Below are positions 20,087 through 31,320 of a stretch of DNA of 64,000 bases, piece after piece; the stretch's first letter is position 1; every line of letters begins with the position of its first letter. Where the stretch lies: NCBI GenBank assembly GCA_035079385.1, contig JAVHKY010000065.1:1054001-1118000 (forward strand). Reading direction: 5' to 3'. The translations under genes were made by a program, and so were the position numbers. Below the pieces are notes generated by a model. The model did not search any database. It worked only from the letters and a program-made list of their open reading frames with translations, and was not told where the DNA came from. This DNA comes from Aspidiotus rigidus (lineage: Eukaryota; Arthropoda; Insecta; Hemiptera; Diaspididae).

Positions 20087-21358
20087 CTGATGGTGAGATG
20101 GCATATTGCATACTCCATCCCATTTTAGTACCCTAGCCCTAAAAGATTCGAAGATTTTTTTTCGTTCTGAAACCTAGGCCAGGGGCATATAGCCATTAAC
20201 TTTTTTCGAAGAGGTAGAGTACTTATCAAAAATTTATGATTTGAAGACTAGTATTTTAGGGTGGAGGGGGAAAGAAGTAAATGCACGATTGATGGATGTG
20301 TTTTAGTTACCTATATACACTATTTTTATGTATAATATTTTCGAATAACTTAGCCCTACCAAATTCCACAAGATACAGATTCTTTTTCTAGAACAGAACC
20401 TCTGATAATTAACCCAATGGACGAAATCAATTGTCAATTTGACAGCATGTACATCAGTCTAGTCTTCCAGTCCTCAAGTGGTGCTTTGTTTGAAAAAGTC
20501 CCGGTCTTTATTTATCGACTCAGACACGAATTTCGGTTAATTTACGGTAAAGTCAGCTTCCTTTTCGAACCATAGGTACGTTGACTCTAAGATGTATCAG
20601 TTTCTAGAGGTCGAAATCTGTGAAATTTTCTCAACAGAATACAGATGTCTATTTCACATCATATCGATGTCGAATTGTCGGGAATGTTATAGAGTTATAC
20701 CAAATTCAACGAACTTATACGATCGTACTTGTTACTTGCCCTAAAAAGTATAGGCTATCATGCATACAATCGACGATAAAAAATTTCTTGAATATGATTT
20801 TCATCAATATGACAAGAACAGAATTTTTCAATCGAGCGATTATCACAAAGAATGAGCGTAGAATTAAGAACTGCAGACTGAAGCGTTTCTGCCAGCGACT
20901 CTTAAAATTATCCTTCTTACTTTTGGCGCCGGCTTAAATTTTGTTCAACCCTTACGGAATTATTCCAATTCCGTCTATACCCACTTCAGGTGAGTGCTGT
21001 ATTGCAGCAAAAAAACGGACTAATTCATCAATATTTCACCAGTCGCAATGATTAATGAAATGGATGGACAGTAGATAGAAGGCCTGCCATACCCCTGAAG
21101 CATTATATCAGAGGCATGAGACGCATTCAGTCGTTTCCTACGAGTATATGAGAAATCGGATGTAATTTTCCATAGTTTCAAACTCTGACGACGATATTTA
21201 CCTGATGATGTATATAGTTACTTGTATCATACAAAAGAAGAGCGAACTTTCAAGAAATTATTGTACATAAACGTCTCCTTTTAAAATCGAAAATTGGATA
21301 CATTAATTTTGAATAGTCTCTATAGTCCAGAGCAACCGGTTTAAATGCTCTCTCTGTG
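20087..21358. other. Non-coding, paralogous to 8255-9240 and 38165-39436
   Basis: Shared landmarks are GTATTTTAGGGTGGAGG, TACGGTAAAGTCAGCTTCC, GAGGTCGAAATCTGTGAAATTTTC and CTTTTGGCGCCGGCTTAAATT. The 105-codon plus frame 20620-20937 is also open in blocks 2 and 3 but not in block 0. It has no recognisable domain and is more likely chance. Confidence 0.5.
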
Positions 21359-21361
21359 TGA

Positions 21362-22083
21362 TAGTACTAGCGGTTACTGACAAAACATGATGGAATACTG
21401 CAAAATTTAGTTATACATTTATAATTAGTATTGTAATACTTATGACTGTAGAAAACATTTTCAGAAGGCGTGCCACTCAAAATTTCCCTTAGGGGGCTGG
21501 AGGGGGGCCAAAATGTCTCTCAAAAATCAGTATTTTGCTAATATCTCGAGAACGGTTGGGTATAGGGGAAAAATACCTCAGTACAAAAATAACCTCCGTA
21601 TAATTTTACGTAAAAAACGTTCCTTTCATCTTTTCGCTACGACTCACCGTTAAACCACAATCGACGCACCAAAATTGAAGCGCGTAAAAAAACACATAGT
21701 GGGAGTATGTACATAGTTGCGCGCGACGCCACGCGGTACACGGTTATGCCGTAGCTCGGTTTACCAGCTACGCTACACCATGTTACCATTGTTTTCAACA
21801 TTAAAGGAGAGAAAGTACGAGATCGAAAATTTTTCATAAAAATACCAAAAAAAAACACTCACGCTAGCACGCGACCTTTCTTCTTACATATACTCATAAC
21901 TCATTAAGAGAATAACTCCCACTCTTTGTACTAAATACTGATTACCTATCAATCAAGTCCGATATTTGTAGAATCAATAGTAAAACTCAGTTTATAAAGC
22001 CTATCATCATGACGTCACATCATCTCATAACAGAATAAGGAAACGTAAATTTATTTTATTTAATCAAAAATAAGCAATTTTTT
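21362..22083. repeat. Left terminal inverted repeat of the foldback element
   Basis: Pairs with 23536-24238 through GGCGTGCCACTCAAAATTTC, AACGGTTGGGTATAGGG, the GCGTCGCGCG-like GC-rich segment and ATGACGTCACATCATCTCATA. The arms differ by scattered substitutions and small indels, so the element is not brand new. The antisense frame 21637-21858 mirrors the plus frame 23772-23960 on the other arm; both arise from the repeat and are not evidence for a gene. Confidence 0.85.
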
Positions 22084-23535
22084 ATTAACGTTATCAAATT
22101 TTTCGCTTGAGTTTTTCATTTACCAACAACCCCCTCCTTTAATAGCTAGAGACGTGCACCTGTAATTTTTTTGACGATTGAATGAGTAGTTCTTGGGATG
22201 TAATCAATTTTTTGGAAAATTCTCACTATTAGACATTTGAACCACTTATAGCTGCTTACATCATGAGAAGGGGATTTTCTTATCCTCTTGTTTTCAGTAC
22301 TAATTGTCATGAAGAATCTTTATTTTTTTTTATTTTTTTTTTTTTTGTTAGGCTGTTCCGTTTTTCTTTTTTTTTATTATTAGTCAAATTCAATTGTAAA
22401 AACCTTTAGTTTCAAAACCCATACATCTATGAATGAGTACAATGTTTTAGTGTTCATCAAATATACTGCGAGACTAGCTTAAAGACTTCATTCTTAATTT
22501 ATTATTGATTTGTAGATCATTTTTTTGTGTATATGTGATTGGTCAGTAGTTTGATTTCAGGTGTCTCAGGACATGGGAATATTATTTTTAATTTGGAATG
22601 GTTTCTTTGAGTGAGATTTGAGGTTAGACTGATGAGTAAACCAGGCTCGAGAGGTGTATTATTGATTTTTTAATATTTTTGGAAAGGTTGGAACGTGAGG
22701 GAAAGAATGAAGGGTTGACTGATGGGTCATTGGTTGCTTGTTTGGCTTCAATATAGATTTTGTCCATTTTTTTTCCCGGATGTCCTTGTAACTAGATTCC
22801 CAGTTGAAGAATATTGGGATGGAATTTGCATAGAAGGTGGTGATGAGAGCGTGACTACGATTTATGAGCGGATGAAAAGAAGAGCGTCTGGTGATAGCAA
22901 TAAGTGATGCCAGGAATTGGAGATGATAAGGCATTGAGCCTTTCAGACTAATATACTGTATACTAGACCAATATTACACATAGATTAACATTAACGTTTA
23001 GGGAAAAGTAATTATTAAGCTCTTTTAGAAGTGCTTGAATACGAAGACGCAAATCTAATTTCCAGACCACAGGGTGCGCGTTTTTTTGCCGACTTTTCTC
23101 ATTGGAAAAGGGTACACCCGGTGTCTGTTTAGAAATTTATAAAATTTGATAATCAATAAACCTATTAGTTGATAAGAAATTCGCCATTTATTTTATTGCT
23201 GTAGGTGGAAAAATGAAGATAAGTTTTATTGATTTTTTGAGCTAAAAAAAAGGAAGTATTACGCCGAATTAAGGTATCTCGGGAGGTGGGAGTATTATTT
23301 TTAATTGGGACAGCTTTTTGAGGTGTCTCAGGAGATAGGGATATTATTTTCAATTGCTATTTTTCAATTTAGTTTTTTATTTCTTTTTTATTTAAATTAA
23401 AAGTTGTTCTTTCTCGTCTTAGAAACAAACATTTTGCCTCTAAGGCACGTTTTTCCGTTTGCGGTCGCATACTTTGATGGTCATTGTGGGTGACAATTCT
23501 TAACATCGTTCCAAATAATAGTAAATAAAAACCGT

Positions 23536-24238
23536 TGAAAAAATTGCTTATTTTTGATTAAATAAAATAAATTTACGTTTCCTTATTCTGTTATGAGATG
23601 ATGTGACGTCATGATGATAAGCTTCATAAACTGAGTTTTACTATTGATTCTACAAATATCGGACTTGATTGATAGGCAATCAGTATTTAGTACAAAGAGT
23701 GGGAGTTACTCTTTTAATGAGTTATGAGTATGTAAGAAGAAAAGTCGAGTGTTTTTTTTTTTTGTATTTTTATGAAAAATTTTCGATCTCGTACTTTCTC
23801 TCCTTTAATGTTGAAAACGATGGTAACATGGCGTAGCGTAGCTGGTAAACCGAGCCACGGCATAACCGTGCACCGCGTGGCGTCGCGCGTAACTATGTAC
23901 ATACTCCCGACTATGTGTTTTTTTACGCGCTTCAATTTTGGTGCGTCGATTGTGGTTTAACGGTGAGTCGTAGCGAAAAAATGAAAAGAACGTTTTTTAC
24001 GTAAAATTATACGGAGGTTATTTTTGTACTGAGGTATTTTTCCTCTATACCCAACCGTTCTCGAGATATTAGCAAAATACTGATTTTCGGGAGACATTTT
24101 GGCCCCCCTTCAGCCCCCTAAGGGAAATTTTGAGTGGCACGCCTTCTGAAAATATTCTTTACGGTCATAACTACTACAATACCAAGTATCATTGTATAAC
24201 TAAATTTTGCAGTATCACTTCACTAACCGCTAGTACTA
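23536..24238. repeat. Right terminal inverted repeat of the foldback element
   Basis: Reverse complement of the left arm, from AAATTGCTTATTTTTGATT near 23541 out to the TAGTACTA terminus at 24238. Confidence 0.85.
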
Positions 24239-24241
24239 TGA

Positions 24242-25487
24242 ACACAAAGATGTTGAATGTAGACAAAACACCAATAGTTGTCAAATTTCCTCCTAAAAAT
24301 CTGGGATTGGGCTCATTCGAAAGGAAATTACAGGGGCTACGATTTTTGTTCTTTTCAATTTTCAATGAAAACGAGTAAAACTCAAGTTATCACAATAATT
24401 CAACTTTTGAAACTGCGCCGCTCAACGCGTTTAAACGGTTGGCACAACGCGCGTACGTCTAAGGCACAGTGTTGCTTCTCTCTTCTTTGTAATTGTATGT
24501 AAAATAATATCAGAAGCTTCATTAAAAATATCAATAAAACAAGAAAACACAAGATTGGAAATGAATGGCAATGTATTATAATATTTTTATGAAACTCGGA
24601 AAATTAAATGTAAAATGAGTGCCGTACAAAGTCGAAATTAAAGTTCATCATGTGCTAAAACTAAGAAAAAAAAACAACTTATACTCCGAAAATAGGATTA
24701 TAAATTAAAAAAAAGGAAAATGGTGAGCACAGAGATCATATAGGCTATAGGCAGAAAGAAAACTTGAAAGATGAACATCATGTTTGAGCAAAAAAATAAA
24801 TAAATAAATGAATGAATAATAATCGAAAATAAGGTTGAAATCAAAAAATCACAATAAAAGAAGTTGGTTTTTGATGCATTCTATGGTTTGTGAGAAGATC
24901 AAAAGCGAAAATTCTGATACGAAAAGTAGGTGATATCTTAAAAACACGGGTGGGGAGGAAAAGAAGTGATGAGGATCGAAATTATCACTAGAAGAAAAAT
25001 AAAACGAATACTGACATTTTGAGCAAAATAATAATAATAATAATAATAATAATATTAATGATTAAAAATGAGGTTGAGATCAAAAAATCACAATCGTTGA
25101 AATAAAAGTGAGTTGATTTTTGTCAATTATTTGAAAATATTCCAAGAAATCTGTACAAGAAAAACCCGAATGAAATATTTAAATGGATTAGTTTCACCAA
25201 AGTTCTGGGTTTGTCTAAAATGAAAAAAGTAAAAAACGCGATCTAAAACTAAAAAATCTAAAATGACGTTATATGCGAAACTTTATACAACTATCACACC
25301 ATCTTCGTCAACATAAAATAATAAAGAGAATTCAAAAATCGTATAAAAGAAAAAAAAAGAGAAAAAAAACGACTACCAACTTAAATTTAATATAAAATTA
25401 TGTCAATAGGTAAGACTTTATACTTAAGAATATAAAAAAAAGTCTATATTATAAAAACTGAGCAAAAAATTTGTACATTGAATAAAT
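24242..25487. other. AT-rich region with block 1 deletion junction near 24473
   Basis: 24242-24470 matches 39440-39655 with differences. At TTGCTTCTCTCTTCTTTG (24473 onward) the sequence jumps to the equivalent of 40408, so block 1 lacks about 750 bp here relative to blocks 2 and 3. From this point rightward the three blocks are nearly identical. The rest is A-rich, with an (AAT)n run at about 25026-25054 whose length differs between copies. It is likely the 3' flank of CMTR2. Confidence 0.6.
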
Positions 25488-28400
25488 TTATCTACACCGA
25501 AACATAAACCGTCGAATATCGCTGCGAACGCGGGCGTTATTTACAGCAACCAGCCACGCATATAGAGGCGCCTTCGATTTCACGACGAACGTCAACGGCA
25601 AAAACGACAATACAGCGCAGTCGCTCGTAAATGTCTTCTTCACCCTCTCCATTCTCAACGCCCATTCCTCATGTTTATCCGGTTTGAAGCCAGAGAAACG
25701 CAGCGTATCTGAATTTTCGTAATTAACCTATGGACAAGTTTAAATTGAGATTTAATTATTCGATTCCACAAAATTATTTTCCATAATATAAAGAACTAAC
25801 GGTTGGCGGCGCACCAGCTATGTGTTGAGTAAATATTTGGATTTTAATGTACGTTGCGTCTCAGGGGGTCGCTTTTTTAGCTTTCTACATTTCTCAAAAT
25901 TGTAGTACTGTTGATAACACTTCATCTTTACCATCAGTAACATTTACCTTATTGTAGGTTGAAGACAAGGGAGAGTGTGGATACACGCAATGTAGATTAT
26001 AAAATCAAATGTGGGTATAGAAACCGATTTACACTGAATACATAGGCAATGGACGGACAGTGGGTAAAAAACTTGCAGCTTATTTCGCGAACTGTTCGGG
26101 ATTGCCTTCATTATCGTGTTAATCGAGACTGACAGGGAACCTGTTTTATGGAGGTTTCTTTGTTCATTTACTTTTTCTAAATAAAGATTAAACTTTGTTC
26201 CTCTCTACCTTGGGCGTTTGCGCTCGCAAGTCCATACTTCTTCAAGTTCCTCCCCTATCCGATACAGCTCAATATTCTAAATTATCTCTAGTCCCTCTCT
26301 CCCATCATATATAGCTTGAACGCCAAAATGTTTCCAAATCCCACTCCTATCTCCTATAGCACCGTGATCGAACTCAATATTTGAAATGTTTACGTCCCGC
26401 TCCTATCATATATATATATATATAGCTTGGAGGTCGAAATTATTTTCGAGTACCATACGTTTTGCGAGGGCGGCCAGCACCTGTCATTTTTCTTCAATTT
26501 ACCCCCTCCCCTCCATTAAAAAAGTTCCCTGATGAAAAACAGCTCTACACTCCTAATGCATCACATCAGTCTGTATAGACACATGAGACGCACTCAGTTG
26601 TTTTTTGTGTGAGAAGCATCAGACGTTTTTCACATTTCTCTCTCAAATCCGGTACCATTTTCAGTCGATTACTCCTTTGATGCGTTTGAAATTTTCTAAA
26701 TCCGCGCGTTCATCTGCGTCATCCATCGTTCAAAAGTGGAAATTTTATCAAGTCTCACTTCCGATATGTAGCAACAAAGCGGAGAAAAAGAGAGAAAAGA
26801 AGAGAAAAGTTTTCCCCAGTGTCTTATTCGATTAGAGTAGGTCACGTTCGTACAAAATAATAAAAGGACTTGTCCAGACGAATACATCATAAACACAATA
26901 ATGAGCTTGAAAGCACTGTCGTCTTAAAAAATTTTTTATTACTTATACGACGATCGACGTTTCGAACGTACACACGTTCTTCTTCAGGATCGATAAATAC
27001 TACAATCGTTCGAAACGTCGATCGTCGTATAAGTAATAAAAAATTTTTTAAGACGACAGTGCTTTCAAGCTCATTATTGTGTTTATTGTATTTATCACGT
27101 TCGTACGGCAGGTGTCAAATTAAAAAAAAAGAAAAAATAAAACCTGACCGAGTTTCCTGTTTAAAAGTAATGTCGCCTGATATCTGATACTTGGACTATT
27201 CAATTTTTACTTACTGTACGAAACATGGTATTCAGTATACATAGAAAATTTACGCTGAACTGCGTAAGCAACGGATATCCAATCAGTAGGAAATCTTCCG
27301 ATACTTTCAATCCGTAAAGTATGTCGTTGACCATACGGAACGCTTTGTACTCCGCTTCGTGGTGAGTTTTAGCATTCGCGTATGTTTCTCGTACGTCACA
27401 AATTTCAGCGTTGACGGCTGTAGGTGATGGCGATACCGACTGATCTGAAGAATAATAATTGAATTCGGACGGCGTAGTCGTTTCCATGAGCTCATTTCTG
27501 AGTCTCATGAAGGTACCCATGCAGTATTGACTGCTACGCACAGTCATAATGGGTTTGCCACACTTGATATTGAAACAACTATCGCCGTCAACGTCAATAA
27601 CCTGAAAACGATAAACAAAATATTCGTGCATTAGATATTTAGATGGCGAGGCGTTGTCCTTGATGGGTCCTTTCTCTAGTCTATAGCTTGAGACAAGTAC
27701 TTACCGGCATACGTGTTGTTCGGACCATACATCGATGATCCAGTTTGTATATTTCCTCCGAAACACTATGAAAGATATCTAAAGTCGTACGCAAAACGCG
27801 GTCAGCGTGTGACGCGCCTCCATATTTACTGCACCGCTTTTCGAATACGTCAAAACGTTTAAAATTCTAAAACGGAATGAAATATCGTATTAAAGATAAT
27901 CATGGAGAATGAATATTTAGAGACAATGTGGCTCATAAATATTAAGGGATCTTGAAACTTCATACTCACAATATCGAATAGCGGTGCAGTAGATGAGATC
28001 GACTTCACCTCGTACTTAGAAACAAATTCTGCCCAGAGTTCCTCCTGAACAAACTCGAATACACGTCGTAGCTTTGGGTCATTTCGACGCGGGAATAGAC
28101 GTATATTTCGCTCTATGACTGAAATCTGCGAGTAAAATCGGAATACAATTTTAATGTTAGAAAAATGTCAGGTACCTACGACATGAGAGCTGACCACGGT
28201 AAAAGTATACTTACTTGGCGTTCAGCGAATAACGAAACGCAATCTATAAGATTCTTCATAAATTGCCGGTTCACTTCAGCAAATGAAAACATGGCGAATT
28301 CACTATGCCTTTCTTCCGCTGTAAAATTTAAGAAATCGAGTTTTATAAATCAAAGTCATTAGTGTACTTCTTATTTTTCTTCAATGAAGATATTATGATT

Positions 28401-30220
28401 GAAATAACTTCTACGCATAAAGAGAAATCGCTTACTTATTTGTAGCAATTCTTTCAAATAAATTCCGGCCACTTCTTCTCCGCCGTATTCTCTACAGATG
28501 ACATAAACTTCGGAATTGCCTTCTTTACTCGTGGCTGGTTTCATGATACTAACGGATTCGAATACTTTGTTGAGTAAATACAACAAGCAAATAGTATCGC
28601 ATTCGAAACACGTAAACATTTTAAGTACGAAATGTCCGCCTGAAATGAAAGGACTCGTTAGTAATACGTTTCAGTACGAGGATAGCAATTGTGACCAAGA
28701 AAAGACAGTAAGCGTCCAAATATTGAATTTTGTACACTTAATGTTTTTCAATGAATTTTAGCTACCTACATTCTTCTACAAGGTATTGATGAAAAATATA
28801 AACGTAATCGATATTTGGTAGGATAGTGGTGACTTCCATCTTAATTGAGACTATTCTTCGTATTTGTGGGCTATGATTTTTTAAAATAGGAATCAAAGTT
28901 TGCGTTTTTTTTTTTCACTCTGACTGGTATTCATTGATATCAATTAACTCGATATTTTGTTTTTTCATTCCTGCTGATAATTTGCGCTTTTAGACGCTTA
29001 TCGCTTTTTCCTGGAATCGGGTCACAGTCTTAGAAGCAATCTGATGACACATTACTCACCTCTTCGCAAAATTCGTAATGCGGTCAACGTTTCCTTCATA
29101 AGCAACCAGGAAACGCTATTCTCCTGTTCATTAGGTTGACCTTGACAATCAAAACTGCCATCAGCGGTAACTAGGTGAGCGAGTTGATCTCCACACTCGC
29201 GTCTCAAGTGTTCAGTGTAATCAGTATGAGTGATGTCGCCGGAGAAATCTGAGCCAAAGTCCCAGTGGTCGATGGTTTGCAGCATAAATCGGTCGTCGTT
29301 TATCATTTGCGATAGGGTGTTACCTTCGTAGTAAGGATTAAGCGTACTTGCTTTCCAAAACCACTATGAGAAGATACAAATATTATAGATTATAGTACAT
29401 ACGTATAAGCTAACTAAGGAATCTATACGAAAGACGACTATGACCATCACTATACTCACTCTCATCTGCGGATGATTCAATCTCAAATAATGGTTCAATG
29501 AGGCGACGAAAGCGCCGGGAGCTTCGCACAAATGAACGGAATACAGCTTTTGATTCTTTATTGCGTCTTTGGGTATCAAGCGGAAGGAAGAGACGATTTC
29601 GTAAAATTTACACCAAGCTTGTGTAAGGAACTCAACTTTTACTTCATCCTTCATTTTACGCATAACCAACGCTGCTGGGTTTGTGGCACTAGTGTGTCGG
29701 TGCCATTCGTTTAGCTGGAAATGGTCGAGTTCGTTCTTGACAGAGTTCAATTTTTTCTTCAGCACTTGGAATTCTCGAAGTTGGTTATCCTGAAACAAGA
29801 AAATTTATGAATATTGCAATAATCTCTCAATTGATCATCTTGAACGAAAGGGTGTGTTGACGAGGGTGTGATACTTACCGACCATTTCTTCGAAGTATAT
29901 AGCGACTCTTTCACCTTTCTCATGCTAGAGAAGTACAAATTGAATGAAAATTTCTTCTCGAAACAAGAACGCACTATCTTGTCGACCGATGGGAATCCGT
30001 ATGATAAACTCAGGTACTCAGTCAAGTCATCCGATGATGAATTTTTCTCCGTCTCTGGCGGTGGTGATGAACTTGAATAGGAGTCTTCCGAAGAAGAGTC
30101 GTTAAGCGTCCCTGCTGGCAGTAGGGATAGTTCCGAAGAGGAATCGTTTGACGCTCTGTTGCTGCCGACAGGCTTCTTCAAGGCAAGTTGACGCCTCGTC
30201 GACGTCAATTTCTTAGACAT
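25488..30220 (-). CDS. CMTR2: Cap-specific mRNA (nucleoside-2'-O-)-methyltransferase 2, copy 1
   Basis: CMTR2 uses SAM to methylate the 2'-O of the second transcribed nucleotide of capped mRNA (cap 2). I model ten exons: 30220-29879, 29789-29460, 29363-29060, 28639-28436, 28318-28215, 28125-27970, 27866-27705, 27601-27215, 26033-25985 and 25708-25488. All have GT-AG borders and matching phases, giving 752 residues (human CMTR2 is about 770). Residues 1-95 are Ser-rich and acidic. The FtsJ-type domain shows WCKFYEI (Lys175), HLCEAPGAF (SAM loop, 201-208), TADGSFD (Asp292), FVLKMFT (Lys332) and GNSEVY (Glu369), a complete K-D-K-E tetrad. A degenerate second methyltransferase-like half follows. 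Exons 9 and 10 are tentative: the exon 9 donor (GTATCC) is weak, and an alternative exon 10 acceptor exists. The start MSKKL lies just after an acceptor (TATTTACAG), implying an upstream 5' UTR exon that I did not locate. Confidence 0.88.
26854..27094. mobile_element. Palindromic, Penelope-like and hammerhead-like element in CMTR2 intron 8 (copy 1)
   Basis: The element is flanked by an exact 12-bp direct repeat TCACGTTCGTAC (26842-26853 and 27095-27106). Almost all of it is a palindrome with arms of about 79 bp (26890-26968 and 27007-27086) around a 38-bp centre. On the minus strand the centre reads CTGAAGA (26987-26981), a GAACGT/ACGTTC hairpin, then CGAAACGTC, which resembles the CUGANGA...GAA core of hammerhead ribozymes as found in Penelope-like terminal repeats. 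One extra A before stem II and a weak stem I make activity doubtful. It lies between exons 8 and 9 of CMTR2. Confidence 0.65.
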
Positions 30221-30423
30221 TTTCTGTAAATATAACATGAAAGAGAATTACGTAGATGGATATCAACGTGGACGAATTGAGAATACCTATTCTATGATTA
30301 AATAAAAAAATTTTATTTTATACGATCGATCGACCAAGGCCAAAAGTAGAAAATAATATGTACGTTCTGGACCAGATTGGAATGCGGTCCTCAATTACCC
30401 CAAAGCGCGAGGTGTTAATTACT

Positions 30424-31320
30424 AGTACGGGAATTATACATTAAATAATGGTGGCGAAAATGAAAAAATTGGGATCGAAGATTTTATTGGTAGAAGTTGT
30501 TAATGATAGTCCTTATGTTACCGGACATGAAACCCACCCCGCCCCTCCCGTCCTCAATCCCCTTTTATAGGGAAAAAACCTTCCAAAAAAGTAGTTTTCT
30601 CGATTTTTCGCAAAAATAACGCACTATTTTAAAAAATGTCATCCGACATAAAATGTTCTACATCAAATTTCTTATAAGAAAGGTTCTTATAACATTTTCG
30701 ATTAAGCTCACTGTTCACGAGTTATAGAGTGTTGATGTTTCACATAATTTCAATAATACGCTCCACATACGAAATATAGGTACGCATGCGCCAGAAGAGG
30801 CTGACGACTTGTGAATACCTTCTATGAGTACTTTAATATTTTTGGTAGAAGATTTGTAAATAGCACGTACTTGAACATAGTTTTTCTTTTTGTGAGATTA
30901 CGTGTACTCGAAAAAATAAAATTTCTACTCTCAGGAAACACTTATATAAATTTCTTAACTAGTAATAGAAGTACGCATTTAGCGCGCACGCAGCGTATAC
31001 ACATATTGAAATATGTAGAAAACATCAGGGCTTCATAACTTATGAACAATGAGTTAAATCGAAAATTTTATAAGGAAATTTAATGCAGATCATTTTAGGT
31101 CTGATGACATTTTTCAAGATAGTGCATTATTTTTGCGAAAAGTCGAAAAAACTACTTTTTTGGACGCTTTTCCCCCTATAAAAGGGGTTGCGGACGGGAG
31201 GGGCGGGGTGGGTTTTATGTCCGGTAACAAGGGGACTATCATTAACAACTTCCAGCAATAAAATCTTTGATCCCAATTTTTTCATTTTCAAAACCGTATA
31301 ATTCCCGGACTATACCCTTC
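30424..31320. mobile_element. Foldback element of the CGGGAATTATAC family (copy 1)
   Basis: The inverted arms are about 345 bp each: AGTACGGGAATTATAC...TTGGGATCGAAGATTTTATT at the left and AATAAAATCTTTGATCCCAA...GTATAATTCCCGGACT at the right. The arms have diverged. A 9-bp direct repeat TTAATTACT lies at 30415-30423 and 31321-31329 and is the likely target duplication. The right end carries about 11 extra bases (TATACCCTTC) beyond the matched arm. No coding frame of note. A single arm of the same family sits at 39879-40120 and 55832-56069. Confidence 0.75.

Larger units (their letters stand above)
21362..24238. mobile_element. 2877-bp foldback DNA transposon, non-autonomous
   Basis: The termini are perfect inverted TAGTACTAGCGGTTA and TAACCGCTAGTACTA, flanked by a TGA duplication (21359-21361 and 24239-24241). 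Blocks 2 and 3 show the empty site CTCTGTGTGAACACAAAG (39431-39447 and the block 3 equivalent) with one TGA, which fixes both ends. The terminal inverted repeats are about 700 bp (21362 to about 22083 and about 23536 to 24238). The core (about 22084-23535) holds T-rich tracts and three copies of a motif like GTGTCTCAGGACATGGG (22561, 23274, 23323). No transposase frame is visible. A 3-bp duplication occurs in PIF/Harbinger and some other superfamilies, but TGA and these termini do not settle the family. Confidence 0.9.

Noticed and set aside
21637..21858. 73-codon minus ORF and its near copy at 23772-23960
   Set aside because: Both lie in the inverted arms of the foldback element. Similarity follows from the repeat, and no transposase motif is present.
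22659..22934. 91-codon minus ORF in the foldback core, as a possible transposase remnant
   Set aside because: There is no DDE/DDD-type motif, an antisense frame of similar length overlaps it, and no homologous frame occurs elsewhere in the window.
25845..26033. Longer CMTR2 exon 9 ending at AATAAG/GTAAATG
   Set aside because: This donor looks stronger, but its phase does not join the C-terminal exon in an open frame, whereas the shorter exon ending at 25985 does. The point is left tentative.
26605..27187. Plus-strand ORFs of 76 and 105 codons in each block
   Set aside because: They lie in CMTR2 intron 8 and run through the palindromic element. Their conservation is explained by the recent block duplication.
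29868..30080. Plus-strand 70-codon ORF in each CMTR2 copy (also 45821, 61757)
   Set aside because: Antisense shadow of CMTR2 exon 1, whose Ser/Glu/Asp-rich composition keeps the opposite frame open.
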